From Acestrorhynchus altus (lineage: Eukaryota > Chordata > Actinopteri > Characiformes > Acestrorhynchidae): 64,000 bases of DNA. Below the pieces are notes generated by a model that saw only the letters and a list, made by a program, of their open reading frames with translations, had not been told where the DNA came from and ran no database searches. Location of the stretch: NCBI GenBank assembly GCA_034509495.1, contig CM067511.1, positions 31,655,937 through 31,719,936 on the forward strand, read 5' to 3'. Each line of letters begins with the position of its first letter. The stretch's first letter is position 1. Positions 22,900 through 56,190 of the stretch are shown in pieces. A program made the position numbers and the translations under genes.

Positions 22900-23265
22900 T
22901 AGTCCACTAATGTCCACTAAAAACACGTATCTCCAAATAACAGCTTTACAGGAGAAGGTACAAATATTGTTCATTTTGATAATTAATTATGTTATTTTAG
23001 ACCATTTCTACACGTCTGTTCATCCAGAATCATTTATACAGTGTACAGAGCAGCCTCAGGGTTCGAACCCTGGACTAAAAATGGACAAAAATGGAGATGC
23101 ATTGTTTTGGAGATGCATTGTTCCCATTTTTGGCACATCACCTTCAAGAACTGACTTCTCTCCTGCTGCCTATCATGTGTTTCCAACCCCCTGGCAGATG
23201 CCACTGTAAGGAAAAGTTCACTTCATCTCCCAATGGTTTTAATGTTATGGCTCTTCATTGTATAA
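22900..23265. mobile_element. Mariner-family relic, copy 1
   Basis: CGTATCTCCAAATAACAGCT plus TTACAGGAGAAGGTAC at the left, GTGTACAGAGCAGCCTCAGG internally, and TTTTAATGTTATGGCTCTTC at the right end. It shares both left and internal phrases with 36085-36560. Confidence 0.6.
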
Positions 23266-23639
23266 CTGTAGGTGGACCGTGGAAACATCTAAGCCATGAT
23301 GTAGAGTCACGCTGGTGGTGGGCTGTAGACACTGTGCAGTCTCCTCAGCAGGCCCAGGAAGACCTGTAATAAAATAGACAAAATTGTGTCCCCAAACTTT
23401 TGCAGGGCAGCCCTCAGGGTGTCCTATTGATGCAGCAGCCTGTGAATACTGTGAATGACCCCCTGACCTGCTGAAAAAGCCCTTCCCCCCTACAGGAACA
23501 CCGAGACGTTTTACAAGAGGCCCTCAACAATAAGCAGCGGATGGTCTCAAAAGGTTCATCTCCTCCAGGCAGACACACCTGCTATAGTCAGAGCTTTTAA
23601 AGGGTTGTTTGGACGCTCTTCTAAACCAGTGACCGAGTG

Positions 23640-24110
23640 TGTTCACTTTTCCCGTCTTGATTAGTAAAACCTCACCGAGTCATAATCATTTGAGCTGCTC
23701 TGAACCATTCAAACATCTGACATCGACTGAAGAACAACGTTCCCACTCCTCCATGCGGAATTCTTTCAGCTCTGTGATGTTTCAGCGTCAATCTTTGTAC
23801 AGATCCTCTTCCGTTCCGAACCCCCTCTGATACAATAAAGATCTCATAGTGGTTTCTATGATGGAGAGATCTCCACACCCTGCTGCAGCAGAGCAGCTCC
23901 AAACCATCGCACTCCCACCACCATGCTTCACAGCTGCCATGAGGTTCTTGAGCTCAAATGCTGTGTTTGGTTTGTGAACATGTCTTCTGTTACTGTGTCC
24001 AAATAACTCAACTTTGGATTCATCTGTCCAAAACACATTGTCCCAGACGTCCTGCTCTTTGTTTAGATGTTCTAGAATGCCGCAAGTAACTGAGTTTATC
24101 TTCAATTTAT
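23640..24110 (-). mobile_element. Tc1-like transposase relic, reverse
   Basis: The minus strand encodes an open stretch (24105 to 23788) with the Tc1 signature VFWTDESKVELFGHSNRRHV and VKHGGGSAMVWSCSAAAG, the region around the second catalytic Asp. No complete DDE catalytic domain is present. Relatives at 48030, 52240 and 38105. Confidence 0.88.
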
Positions 24111-24625
24111 TATCTGCAAAGTGTGTGTGTGTGTGTGTTGTAATGGTTGCACACAGTCAGAGTGGTCAGGGACCGTGTTCTGATATCAGTGGTCATGCCT
24201 GATTATGCAGTGTGTGGTCAGTAAAGCAGTAAAGAGCACCTCTGAGGATGAGCTATTTCCTCTAATCTAATTCATCAGTCGTTGGACAAAGAATGTGAAC
24301 TTGGAAACTGTTGTTTCAGGCTTGTCGTAGACTGAGTTAGATGTGGAAATAAAGTTCTCTTTGATTCTCTCCAGAAAAGGCAGCAGATGTGATGAAACAG
24401 TGCAGTAATGCTGGATTTATTATTATTCATATGCATATGTTTATTCATGTGAATTGAACTTGATAGATCAGCAAAAAACCTCATTTACACAAAATGCCGT
24501 CTTAGGCTGCTTTTCCACTGCAGGACCAAACGGTTCCAGTTGGTGACTTTCTAAACGCGTTCAAACGCAACTTCGTTTTAATCCGAATCTTAAAATATAG
24601 CATCTAGTGGTCAGTTTCCGAATTG
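24111..24625. other. No gene seen
   Basis: Unique sequence with a short TG repeat at 24121. Confidence 0.4.
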
Positions 24626-24626
24626 C

Positions 24627-24990
24627 AGCCAGTGAGAGGCCGAGAGTGAGGGACACACAGTGAGAGGCCGAGAGTGAGGGACACACAGTGAGAGGCCGAG
24701 AGTGAGGGGGACACAATGAGAGGCCGAGAGTGAAGGAAAACACACAGTGAGGCCGAGAGTGAGGGACACACAGTGAGAGGCCGAGAGTGAGGGACACACA
24801 GTGAGAGGCAGAGAGTGAGGGACACACAGTGAGAGGCCGAGAGTAAGGGGGACACAGTGAGAGGCCGAGAGTGAGGGGGACACAGTGAGAGGCCGAGAGT
24901 GAGAGGGACACAGTGAGAGGCTGAGAGTGAGGGCCCGACGGTTAGGGGTCTAGAGTGAGGGACACACAGTGAGGGCCTGACAGTGATTAT
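24627..24990 (+). repeat. 28 bp minisatellite, about 12-13 units
   Basis: Unit CAGTGAGAGGCCGAGAGTGA plus GGGACACA, with small indels between units. Isolated related pieces appear at about 25276-25290 (GGTCCGAGAGTGAGGGA). Antisense open frames here are repeat artefacts. Confidence 0.95.
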
Positions 24991-25296
24991 ACTGCAGTGA
25001 GTGGCAATGACATTCCATTTGTCTTGCACGGTGTCGTCTTCTACATCTTCTTTGACCAAAAGAATGATCGATTTGATCCATGTTTGCTCTTTGGAGAGAA
25101 ACAAACGTCTAACAGAGCAAACGCTCGCAGGTCGTCTATACGAGCTTCCAACTTCTCACTTCCATTTGCTGACCCTGTGCAGCCCCTCTGTTGATGACCT
25201 ATTCTATGACAGGGCTGGTTCACTGAAAAGCACCATGGTTCTGATAAGCTTGAATGGTCGAAAAGCACTAATTGAGGGTCCGAGAGTGAGGGATAA

Positions 25297-25301
<5 letters not shown>

Positions 25302-25347
<46 letters not shown>
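25302..25347 (+). repeat. TG microsatellite
   Basis: Perfect run of about 23 units. Confidence 0.95.
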
Positions 25348-25349
<2 letters not shown>

Positions 25350-25689
25350 CAATCCATCAGCAAGGAGACAGCAGTGAACAGGACTGTGTTTAGAGAAACA
25401 CTTTGTGACCTCAGAATGACCTGCGGCTTGAGGGCACTCTTAGCAAGGGTATGTAGAACATCCTGAACATCCTGAACATCCCGCTAACTGGTGGTATCTA
25501 CAGAGGAATGAGAAATCCCTGCCCGTTTACAGGCCTTGCTGTGTTGTAATGGCTGGAAGCACTCAGTATGTGATTCTGTAAAACGACGTGGCTCAGTCTG
25601 AGAGGTCTTGCACTCTAATCTTGCTCTTGAGGTCAAACCGTGCACATGAAGATCTGTTTCTCGCCTCTGAGTGTGAGTTGAGTCCTAAT

Positions 25690-26020
25690 CTCGGGATATG
25701 ACACTGACACGGTTGTGGTGTGTTAGTTTGTGTTGCGCTGGTACGAGTGGATCAGACACAGCAGAGCTGCTGGAGTGTTTAAACACTGTGTCCACTCACC
25801 GTCCACTCTATTAGACACTCCTACCGAGTGTCTCCACCTTGTAGATGTAAAGTCAGAGACAGAAGCTCATCTGTTTCTGCACAGTTTGTGTTGGTCGTCC
25901 TCTAGTCCATAGGACGGTGCTCACAGGACGCTGTGGGATGAATATTTCTGGTTGGTGGACAGTTCTCAGAGTGGGGGGTTTAAACACTCCAGCAGCACTG
26001 CTGTGTCGGATCCTCTCGTT
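25690..26020 (+). mobile_element. Foldback element family, copy 3 (centre)
   Basis: GAGTGGATCAGACACAGCAG plus AGCTGCTGGAGTGTTTAAAC at the left is inverted as GTTTAAACACTCCAGCAGCA plus CTGCTGTGTCGGATCC at the right. The centre CCGAGTGTCTCCACCTTGTA plus GATGTAAAGTCAGAGACAGA is shared with copies 5, 6 and 8. Confidence 0.85.
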
Positions 26021-26054
26021 TAGCTTGTTTCTGCCTAAATCTTACCTTCTTTAG

Positions 26055-26165
26055 GGTTGTGGGCAGCCGTGGCCTTGTGTCTGGACGGTAGTCAGTTTGA
26101 TCCCCTGAACCAGCAGGACAAGATTGAAGTGTCCCTTAGCAGGGCTCCTAACCCCTCATTCAGAT
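26055..26165 (+). mobile_element. Type 1 SINE, truncated
   Basis: GTGGGCAGCCGTGGCCTTGT, B-box-like AGTTTGATCCCC, body AGATTGAAGTGTCCCTTAGC. It is joined to a hAT-like fragment (CCTGCACATTTTTGCTTTTC to GACCACCCCTGCTCTAA) at 26190-26287. Confidence 0.75.
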
Positions 26166-26289
26166 GGACAGTTCCGGTTCTAGAGGGACGAACACCTGCA
26201 CATTTTTGCTTTTCCTGCTCAAACACTCTAATTGCCAGGCTTAGTAGGTACAGCTCTGGACTCCAGCCCTTGGTGACCACCCCTGCTCT

Positions 26290-27815
26290 AAGTGCTTCTC
26301 AGGTTCCGCACCCACAAGGGACACGCGCGTTCACTGTCACCTTGGTCACTACTGAGTGTGTGTGTGTTCACGGCACAGATGGAGTACGTGTGTATGTAGA
26401 TGAGGCTGATTCACCAGTCTCTCCCCGGTGAACTCCCATCTGTTTTCTATATTTCTGGACAGTTGAATTATTGTAATTTCAGGACACCCACACCCTTCGC
26501 AGATGTCCCTGATGAATTAATTTTAATATCATGCTGATTTCTGTGCAAAAACGAATGGTTAATATTTGACACGGCTGAAACATTTCCTTGGATTAGTGAC
26601 AGGGTAAGAGCTCTGATTTCTATTTGACCCTCTTGCTATAAGAGACTGTGTTTGTAGGGGACGGAACGAGAGAGAGAGAGAGAGAGAGAGAGACAGCAGA
26701 CAGATGGTACAGTTTAAATTATCCACAGTAAGGCCCTCTTTCATAATTCCTCAGTGCCCTCGGAAAGGACTGGAGCAGTGAGGAGGGTGTGATCTTTCAC
26801 AGCATTCCTCAGACATGCTTTACCAAGTCCTTATGACACGTGTTTACGACCTAATGTGAACTATGCCGTAGTGGAGGACGCGGCCAATGTGTCAGTTTGC
26901 TTATATATAGAATTATATTAGAACTTTATTATTTTTTGCAAATGTGAATAATAAACATTAGGGCTGCTTCATTATCACAATGTGGGAATTTTCATATCAC
27001 AATCATATAATGTCATATAAGGCAAATTTAATTAAATGTTAACATTTTTTGATGGATGGATGGATGGATGGATGGATGGATGGATGGACGGATGGACGGA
27101 TGGGGTCTTTCTAACCAGTAGTTTGTGAACCAGGTTCAGGTGGCCTACTGGCAAGACACCACAAGCCTGCCGCTTGAAGCTGACCCAGCGTTTCATGAGA
27201 TCAGCATGTGCTGCCGTCTGGAAGCTTTATGTAAGACATCACCTCCTGTAGTGTTCCCATCAATCCTGAAAGGGATCATTTACTCCGACACCCTCAAGCA
27301 TGTTAAAGTCGGATAGTCCCGCAATTGGCTCCTCCAACCGTGTGAGTAACGTGGCTCTGCTTTCCGTAGCATTTAGGACAGAGCTTTGGAGTTGCTTCTG
27401 CCCCCCTGAAAGCATCTGTAATGTATATTAAGGCTCAGTGGTCTACTGCGAACACTGCTGAGGAGCTCTGGAGAGGTTTAAGAGATGTTTTAATCTGCTG
27501 CCACTTCTCCAGGACTCCAGATCCACAGCAAACAAGTGGGAACTGCTGGACTATCCAGCACACTGACCTGAAGTTCAGCTGCTCGCTTTGTCATGGATGA
27601 GGAAATCCCTGAATGTGAGATAAGAGTTTTCTTCCACTCCCTTTAAGCCTTCATCATGGAGATAACGGAGATAAAGGAGCCGTGTTGTCCTCGTGATTCC
27701 TTGCATAGTTGAGATGTTTCATGAAGAATGATGGACAGCCGCTGTTGTTACATGTTGGGGATTTGTAACATTTCATGAATCATCTAAACTTATGGATTAA
27801 TTAGGGATGTAATAT
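26290..27815. other. No gene; GA repeat 26669-26692, GGAT repeat 27053-27103
   Basis: Otherwise unique sequence. 27120-27720 is free of known repeat signatures but lacks convincing exon structure. Confidence 0.45.
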
Positions 27816-27984
27816 ATACAACGATGAGCCATAACATTAACACCACTCACAGATGAAGCAAGAGATGTTGGTTCCATAGCATCTCTCCAAGGCTTCGATA
27901 TATATTGGACAGTAAAAGCAGGAAAAATGGGAGGCCATAAGGATCTGAGCCACTTTGAAGGCTGCAATGTGTAGACGAATGGGT

Positions 27985-28125
27985 CCTGGGGTGCATCGGG
28001 GTGGTCAGGGAACCAGCCTTGTGATGGGAAGGTTGCCAGTTTGATTCCCTGAACTGGCAAGACTGAAGTGCACTTAACTCCCCAGCTGCTCCCCTAGATA
28101 TGGTTGCCCAGCACCCTGGGCATAT
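27985..28125 (+). mobile_element. Type 1 SINE, truncated
   Basis: GGTCAGGGAACCAGCCTTGT, B-box-like AGTTTGATTCCC and GACTGAAGTGCACTTAACTC, then CCAGCTGCTCCCC. Same family as 88-290. Confidence 0.8.
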
Positions 28126-28594
28126 CCCATATAAGGTCATGACCCTTCACAGATGACGCAACTTGTTATTATGAATTTATGTTTATTAAGAAAGGTGCAC
28201 ATCAGGGTGGGAGTTAGATGTTTGATTGAAGTGGTGTTGGAAGTGGGATAAATGATGGGAAAATAATTAAAATTAAAATGTATCACAAAAGCTGTTATGA
28301 TCTCTGCATCTGTGACAACTGTAAAAACAACAAAAGTCAAAGCTCGCTTTGAAACATTGCGTCTTCAGGGCCGTTCCTCTCGTTTCTCTGCTGTAAAGAA
28401 GGCGCTTTTGCTTTGCATTCGCCTGAAAAGGCTGACGTTTCTCTGCTCCAAAGTTGTTTTGTCAGGTTTTAACAAAAGCCTGGTTGCCTAGCTGCATCCG
28501 AGGACTCTAGGCCTTCTTATTATTATTGTGTGTGTGTGTGTGTGTGTGTGTCCTTCCAAATGAATGGACCTCTTACGAAGAATCTTCGAGAATA

Positions 28595-28612
28595 GTGGGG
28601 GGGGGGGGGGGG
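28595..28612 (+). repeat. G homopolymer (about 17 nt) beside TG repeat 28529-28551
   Basis: Uninterrupted G run. Likely unstable and error-prone. Confidence 0.9.
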
Positions 28613-29129
28613 TATACGTCCCCTTAATCTTATTCATTTTTCTTCTGGTAAAGAGGGGGGTCTATTCAAAGCGTTACCATAGTGAAATTTGGTCCATTTT
28701 ACAGACATCTCTGGACTCTCAGATGCAACAAAGATCTGCCTTTGAGACTCTAGATCTTCTGTAGTGTAGAGAAACAAACAGCCATGTTATAATTTGGTAC
28801 ATTTTCATTCATTTTTCTGTCAATTTCTTTGAAATTGTGATACTTTTTGTAATCATACTTTTTAAACAATGATTCCAAACTTCAGAAACGTGGATGATGC
28901 TGCCTGTGCTGAAGGCTCCTCCTGTTGGTCTCCTTGTGGTGCGAAATAGACTTCTGTTCCTCATCTTGGCGTGGCGTAGGGTTCTTAACGGAGGGCTGTA
29001 ATCCAGTATTTGATGGGTGTATGAGGCTCTAATAAGTGACTTTTCATGCACCGTGTATCTCCAGAAGATTCCTTTGAGGATCAACAGCATATTAGAAAGG
29101 TTGTCATAATGTTGTGGCTCATTGGTGAA

Positions 29130-29930
29130 ATTTTCAGCAGGATCAGCATTTCAGTAGTTCTCGTTAGTGCGTCACCCTCCAGGGGCAAGTTAATCGGACT
29201 TGGTCTTTCCGCCCCGGCTGTGTTTTCATTGCTCTTCCTTCCTTTAGAGGTGCGACCATCGATTACTGCTGTAGAAACACGGCGAGCTGCAGTCTGCTGG
29301 ACGTGCTTATGACGGTTATTTTTCCCAAAGTCCATCCTTTTCATATTTTTCATATTGTTTTAAACATTTTTTTCTTTAAGGAAACGTGATTTACTTAATA
29401 GCAAAATTGTAGATATGCACATACGTACATGCATTTTGGATTTAACATGGTTTTTGGACACAGTGGGTTTCTCACCTGTGGTCCAGGGACCATTACTCTT
29501 TAGTGGTCAGCGTGTCAGCTAGTCCATTGTTGGTCAGTAAATGCACTTTAATTCATACTAAAGTAAACATAAAATTATAGTAAAGCTAAAAAGTAAACAT
29601 CTTGATTTAGTATAAATAAAAATCCAGAGATCAGTTGTGTCCAAACCATGAATATTATGAAAGTGTTCATAGAAATATACAAATAACTATATATTACGTA
29701 ACACGAGGCACATTCATCGTAATCAGTTTAAGACAACACAGCCACGGTCGAAGTTTCTTAAATCACGAGACAATGAGGACACTGTCCCTGATGTGAGAGC
29801 ATAGGTCGACATTGTGGACATGTGGACGGACATTTGGTTTGGGACGGATGTTTTAATTCCTTGGAATCTCATGTTCAGGCTTTAATTTGCATGTTTTCAG
29901 GGTCAGATATGTGTGTGTTGCGTATTCATA
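29130..29930. other. No gene seen
   Basis: AT-rich unique sequence. No exon-like features. Confidence 0.4.
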
Positions 29931-29934
29931 AAGG

Positions 29935-30128
29935 GGAATTGGTCCACATACACACTAGGAGGCAGTGAGCACACGTGCCCGGAGCAGTGGGCAGCGCTAT
30001 GCACAGGCCCCGAGGAGCAGCTGGGGAGGTAAGTGTTGCTCAAGGGCACTTCAGGCGTGTCCGGCCAGTTCAGGGAATCAAGGCTGGTTCCCGAACCACC
30101 AGGCCACAGCTGCCCATGTTCTTCCCAT
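29935..30128 (-). mobile_element. Type 1 SINE, reverse, near full length
   Basis: On the minus strand: GGGCAGCTGTGGCCTGGTGG, then TTCGGGAACCAGCCTTGATT, CACGCCTGAAGTGCCCTTGA and a tail ending CTCACTGCCTCCTAGTGTGT. Confidence 0.85.
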
Positions 30129-30129
30129 C

Positions 30130-31070
30130 GCAGTAGCCGTAGCGCCCGTAACATGAGACAGTATCAGCTGATGTAACCTGACATTCTGTACAGTTGTGAG
30201 TTGTACAACCGGTATATTTGTGTGTTTGTTTGATAGTCAGTAAGCGTACCTGTCACTGCTGTACTCTAAACACTGCATCTGACCTTCTTCCATGCATCTA
30301 CAGTGGTCACTAATTGGTTATGACATTTTGTAGTGGCATTTTAAGGACTTTAGTGTTTTTAACAGGATTTGAGAAAAGTTGGATTAAGGGCCACAGTGTT
30401 GAGTCACCCTCACAGATCAGGCGGTCCCCTGGATTAGGCTCTACTGTGGGGGGATCTGCTCCCTAATCAGCCCAGTGTGTTACGTCCCAGCAATCGGCCT
30501 CCACTAATCCTGTTGATCACAGCCAGTTCCTGGATATGTGGGAAACTCCATTAGACACATGCTGGGAAGCTCAGAATAGTGAGAATGCCTCTGGACCTCA
30601 GGGGGACAGCTTCAAAGTGACCCTGACTCAGGAACAGATAGTGGGTTGATCAGTTTCTGAAGGATGGTGTCAAAGTTGAATGTTGAATGTTAAATGGCCA
30701 GGTCCTGAAGTTTATGTTTAGAGGGTACTTTTAGCAGATACTGACAAAAGGAAGCCTTTCCTGCATCCTTGTCTCAAAATTCACTGTCCAAACTTTGCCA
30801 AGGAATATCTGAACAAGCCTAATACAATCTGGTAGCAGGTCCTGTGGATCGATCAATTAAAAATGTAACTTTTTGGCCACGATAAGCAACAATATGCTAC
30901 AGAAGGTGCACGATTTCATGAGAGTAGCCCCTCTCCAACTGTTAAGCATAGGGTTGAATTGATCAGGCTTGTGTTGCAGTCAGTGGCACTGAGAACATTT
31001 CACTGCTAGAAGGAAGAATGAACTCAAATATAAAGCAAATTTTGGATGCTTACATCCCACCATTAAGGAT
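30130..31070. other. No gene; unique DNA with possible conserved element at 30400-30660
   Basis: 30400-30660 (e.g. CAGCAATCGGCCTCCACTAA, TCCTGTTGATCACAGCCAGT) is repeat-free and balanced in base composition. Function unknown. Confidence 0.35.
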
Positions 31071-31071
31071 C

Positions 31072-31312
31072 TTAAACACATCTATGACCAAAGGATCGTA
31101 GGTTCGAATCCCAGGTCATGCTGCTTGCCATCGGCAGCCGGAGTCCGAGAGAGCAAAAGCTGGGTGTGCTCTCAGTGTGATGCAAGCTACACCTGCTGGT
31201 GAAGCCCTGGGCAGGGTTTGAATACCAATGCCTCAGAGTGTTAAGGGTATGTAGTTCGGGATAGTCTCGTGAGCATGGACCCCGATGGTGATCCTGAGAC
31301 AGCAACACTAAC
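31072..31312 (+). mobile_element. tRNA-derived SINE, type 3
   Basis: CTATGACCAAAGGATCGTAG, B box GGTTCGAATCCC, body AGGTCATGCTGCTTGCCATC plus GGCAGCCGGAGTCCGAGAGA. Relatives at 35215, 56484 and 58617. Confidence 0.8.
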
Positions 31313-31514
31313 CTCTTCTAAATCTGACGGCAGAGTAGAAGCTCATCCTATGTAAGGGATTCTTACTGGAGCTGGACATTCAAGCTTCCAGAGAGCAGAG
31401 GAGCCTCCGTGGAGATTCCTCAGTGCAGTGCTGTAATTTATGCATGGAGATTAAGGAGGAATGTGGTGCTCCAGCCACAGGTTGAAGCCTTATCATCATG
31501 TGTGTGATTTACAG

Positions 31515-31516
<2 letters not shown>

Positions 31517-31558
<42 letters not shown>
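31517..31558 (+). repeat. TG microsatellite
   Basis: Perfect run followed by GAGAGAGA. Confidence 0.95.
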
Positions 31559-31559
<1 letters not shown>

Positions 31560-31565
<6 letters not shown>

Positions 31566-32520
31566 TATTACTGGCTTTTGAAGCCTCCTCAAATAGTCCA
31601 GGCATAGATGACAGTGTGGGGCCCTACAGAGGGCCCCTGACGCACACTTATGCATGCATTCAACTCCTACACATTCACATACGCTGCTGCTCACACTCCA
31701 GGCTTGGTTCCTCCTCTTGGTATGGAAATCCCTGTGCGGTAAGCATGAGAGAAATCTTACACCATTGATGTGCACTCGACCGAGCACTATATTTTAAATC
31801 CTCAATTCAAGTCCATAATTACAAGTCTTTAAACGCTGTCTCAGCCACCACGAAGAGGAAATTATGGGATGAGGCACGCTGGGGCTTGGGAGCAGCCTTT
31901 TGTGGATTATTCTTGAAAGGTCCTAAACATAAATGTCAAATTCTTTGTTCGAGTGTTAAGTTGTTTTAGAAACAGGTGGAGGTTTTCTTTTTATTAATGA
32001 GAAATCAAAACAAATATAGGAAATACAGAAAAACGTCATTTTTGAGGAGCATAGAAGATGATTTCGAGTCCATGATTTAGTCGTAAATTTGACATATAGA
32101 TTGAAAGAGACCCCCTTAACCACCATATCTGACCTTTAGAACTCTAATCAGTTTAGTTTGATGTACTTTTATTCATTGTACTTGTATTTAGCAATATTTT
32201 TCCTTCGTTTATTAGCCCCGCCCCCTCTCTCTGATCAGTCAGGGTCTGTATGCAGGTTGAGCATGTACACGTGGACAGAGCAGTAAACATGCACTGGCCA
32301 AAAATGATCAACACTGCAAACCTCACGTTGTAATTCTGTTGCGGCAGGCAGAAAAAGGTTTGTCCCAGTCCTAGTCCACAAGCTTCTTTCACTTTCAGTG
32401 ACGGTTCTCAAAATCCAGAAATACATCTAAGCACGTGCTTGTTGGAGACGAGTGGTTTAAAGAGCAAATTCTCACATAATCAAATTCAAGCAATTAAACC
32501 AGTAACATCTTCAGCCAAAA
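31560..32520. other. No gene; solo copy of the 50 bp minisatellite unit at 32212-32262
   Basis: GCCCCGCCCCCTCTCTCTGA plus TCAGTCAGGGTCTGTATGCA plus GGTTGAGCATG matches the unit amplified at 2281-2470. The rest is unique. Confidence 0.55.
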
Positions 32521-32860
32521 AGATGCTTCCACTAGCTCCTCCTGGGAGATCCCCAGGTGCTTCCATGCCAGCCGGGAGGTATAATAACTCCTGTGGGTCT
32601 TAGGTCTTCCCTGAGGTCCCCTACCATGTGGTTGTGTCTGGTATACCTCCAGCTGGAGACAATCAGGGCATCCTTATCAGATGCCTCAACCACCTCAGTC
32701 TCCTTCCAAAATAAAGGAACAGCAGCTCAACTCCAAGCTTCTCAGGAATATCGTTGCTCCTCAGCCTATCTAGAAGAGTAACAGACTAACTGCTGTCTGC
32801 TTGTATTTGCGGTTTCATTCTTACAGTCAAGTTCATACACCTACCTTGAGGAACCATGCC
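32521..32860 (-). mobile_element. Non-LTR retrotransposon fragment, reverse
   Basis: CTAGCTCCTCCTGGGAGATC plus CCCAGGTGCTTCCATGCCAG plus CCGGGAGGTATAATAACTCC, then TCCTTATCAGATGCCTCAAC plus CACCTCA and CTTGTATTTGCGGTTTCATT plus CTTACAGTCA are diverged forms of a ubiquitous fish LINE sequence. No intact frame. Confidence 0.65.
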
Positions 32861-34120
32861 ATTACTCTCCAGGACTTGAAATTGCAAATCCTCATATCAA
32901 CCAATTCATGCTCCATTGAAGTGTGCATTGGAGACCAGATACCAAGGACCAAAAATCGAGTAGAGCTGAAGAGAGTCGAGTAGGTTAGGTTGCATAAACG
33001 TGATAGAAGCATGTGGACTGAGGCTGGAGTGATGTCCTGCCCATTTCACCAGAGTTACCTAGTGCATTTAGTGGCGTGCAGAGCCTGGAGTATCAGTGCT
33101 GGAGATGCCGTTCTCATTGTTGTACTTCAGTGGAGCATCATCTTGATTTTGAGGCTGTATTTTAAGGTGCAAACGCTACATAAGGCTGATTTAAAGTGTT
33201 TTAATCACTTCAGCTCACTGGTGCACTGTAGAAAAACGCAGATCTTCCCAGTTTAGTAAAAGCTTGAGGCACCTGAGGGCCATTACAGAGAGCTTAAACG
33301 TGATATAGGAGGTTGGACAGCTGGAGAGTGCCTTGTGTTAAACCGATAGGATCAACCAAGTTTTCCATAAAGTGCATAACGATGAGTGTCGACACTTTTC
33401 CCAGTGTCCTAGTTCCTAGTTTTCGAGGGGAATTTTGTGTACCTTCATGTTTTCATCAGAACTCTCACTTTCATTTCACACACTTTCCTCACCTCTCAAG
33501 GGCTTTGAGACGTCTCTGTAATGGAGATTTCACGCACTGTTTTCAAACTTCTATTCTTCTAGATTTTTGTCTAGATCTGACACACCCGCCCGTAGCGTGA
33601 CCACCGCTTGGCACAGGGCCTGCCGTGGAAACAGAATACCTCCCCGTGCCTTGTAAACACAGTGAAAAGCCTTGTAGCCACAGGCCTGATGCGCCACTGT
33701 CGGTCTTTACTGGGCTCATGCTGACTGACTCACCGGAGCACTCGATGCAGTGTTGACAGCTCTACATGTGGACGTGCGTTAATGAGAGAGGGCTGGAGGT
33801 GGGCACTCTTCAGAAACAGCACACGGAGCCTGCAGTCATATCGGATGTCACTCTGTGGCTGCTGCGGCCTGCGGTCGGGTCGGTGTTATTTGCGATTTCT
33901 GAAGTGTTCGGTACTTTGCTGCTGGCTGTGTTTGAATTGCGTTGTGTTTTGACGTGATGAAAATATAACGCAGTGTTATTTTGCAACTTGACATATTGAC
34001 ATTATAGGCCCAATTATTTTCTTTTCTCCCATCTCCACACAGGCTTACTCAAACACACACACACACACACTTCCTGTTTTTACACCTCTTTTTACCCATG
34101 TGTTTCCTGTGGCTCTGTAG
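32861..34120. other. No gene; unique DNA immediately upstream of the ANKRD6 start exon
   Basis: Largely repeat-free. A CA repeat at 34052-34071 lies just before the proposed acceptor at 34120. Could hold regulatory sequence or an unrecognised UTR exon. Confidence 0.35.
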
Positions 34121-55305
<21,185 letters not shown>

Positions 55306-56190
55306 CACAGACCGCAGTCCAGTCCAGTTTTTATGGATGAAAAACATTGTTTTGGGCACAGATTTTGAAAACATACACTCCATCCTTTATGAGGGGGAAC
55401 TAACACAGGACCAGGACCAGGTTTCCCAAAACCATCTAGGCACAAATGGTTGAGTAGGCATCGTAAGGTGATCATGGGAAACTGAGCCTTGAGATACATT
55501 GCCGTGTCTCCCAATCCCACTTACATCCAAAAAAGCCTTTGGAATTTGTGGATTAGAGTGTACTCAGTGTCTTTGTGTGATCAAAAAAGGTCATTTTCTC
55601 ATTGTTTTTTACTCAAATCATATTTTTTTGATCCGTAAAAACAGAAAACGGAAAAGGTCTATAGACTCTAGGAATGCTGGAGTAGCATCTGTAAGAGATC
55701 TAAACTAACATATGCTGCTAACCCTGGACTAGAAGACGCAGGACAACCTAACACATGGTCTAATACCAGAGAAGGACACTTCTGAGACTGCATTCACATT
55801 ACAGGTTTTAGGGGATTTTTCCACACCTCAAAAGTTCCGTCTTAAGCCCTTTTCAGGTGGAATTAGTTTAACATGGGGAAATTTGGGTAAAGTCATGTTC
55901 AACAGAGGTTCTCAGTGATTTCAGTCCCGTCTGAATGCACCACTTTTCCCGACTGCGCATTCCCGCATCAGTAAATGATTCCGGATTATTTTCGCTCCTG
56001 TAAAACAAGCCATAAAATGACCGCACTCAAAGTCTTCACTTATGGGTTCTGCAATTGGTTATCATCCTCTAATACTGTAGAGGTCAATCCGTGAAGGTTC
56101 ACTGCACATCAAGTAGCCCATTTTAGTCATTTATACAGTGTTTTCTTGTCTCTTGTGAATCATCGTGAATTAAACAGATGTGTCCTGGTT
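55306..56190 (+). other. ANKRD6: Probable ANKRD6 3' UTR
   Basis: Sequence after the ANKRD6 stop codon. An ATTAAA signal at 56169-56174 followed by a GT-rich stretch is the first plausible polyadenylation site. A canonical AATAAA on this strand also lies at 59322-59327. If that one is used, the 3' UTR would approach the LYRM2 terminal exon. Extent is inferred only. Confidence 0.35.

Larger units (their letters stand above)
27817..29128. mobile_element. Possible composite element with ATGAGCCATAACATTA-type ends
   Basis: The left end GATGAGCCATAACATTAACA (27823) and the right end TTGTCATAATGTTGTGGCTC plus ATTGG (29100-29124) are inverted relative to each other. A type 1 SINE (27985-28125) is nested inside, and CACAGATGA-GCAA sequence occurs on both sides of it (27848 and 28149). 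Confidence 0.4.

Noticed and set aside
23788..24105. Functional transposase gene
   Set aside because: Only part of the catalytic domain is open; the same fragment recurs decayed at 38105, 48030 and 52240.
24561..25104. Overlapping minus-strand frames of 90-166 codons with repeated SLSASHCV peptides
   Set aside because: They translate the 28 bp minisatellite in several frames; no start, splice or domain evidence.
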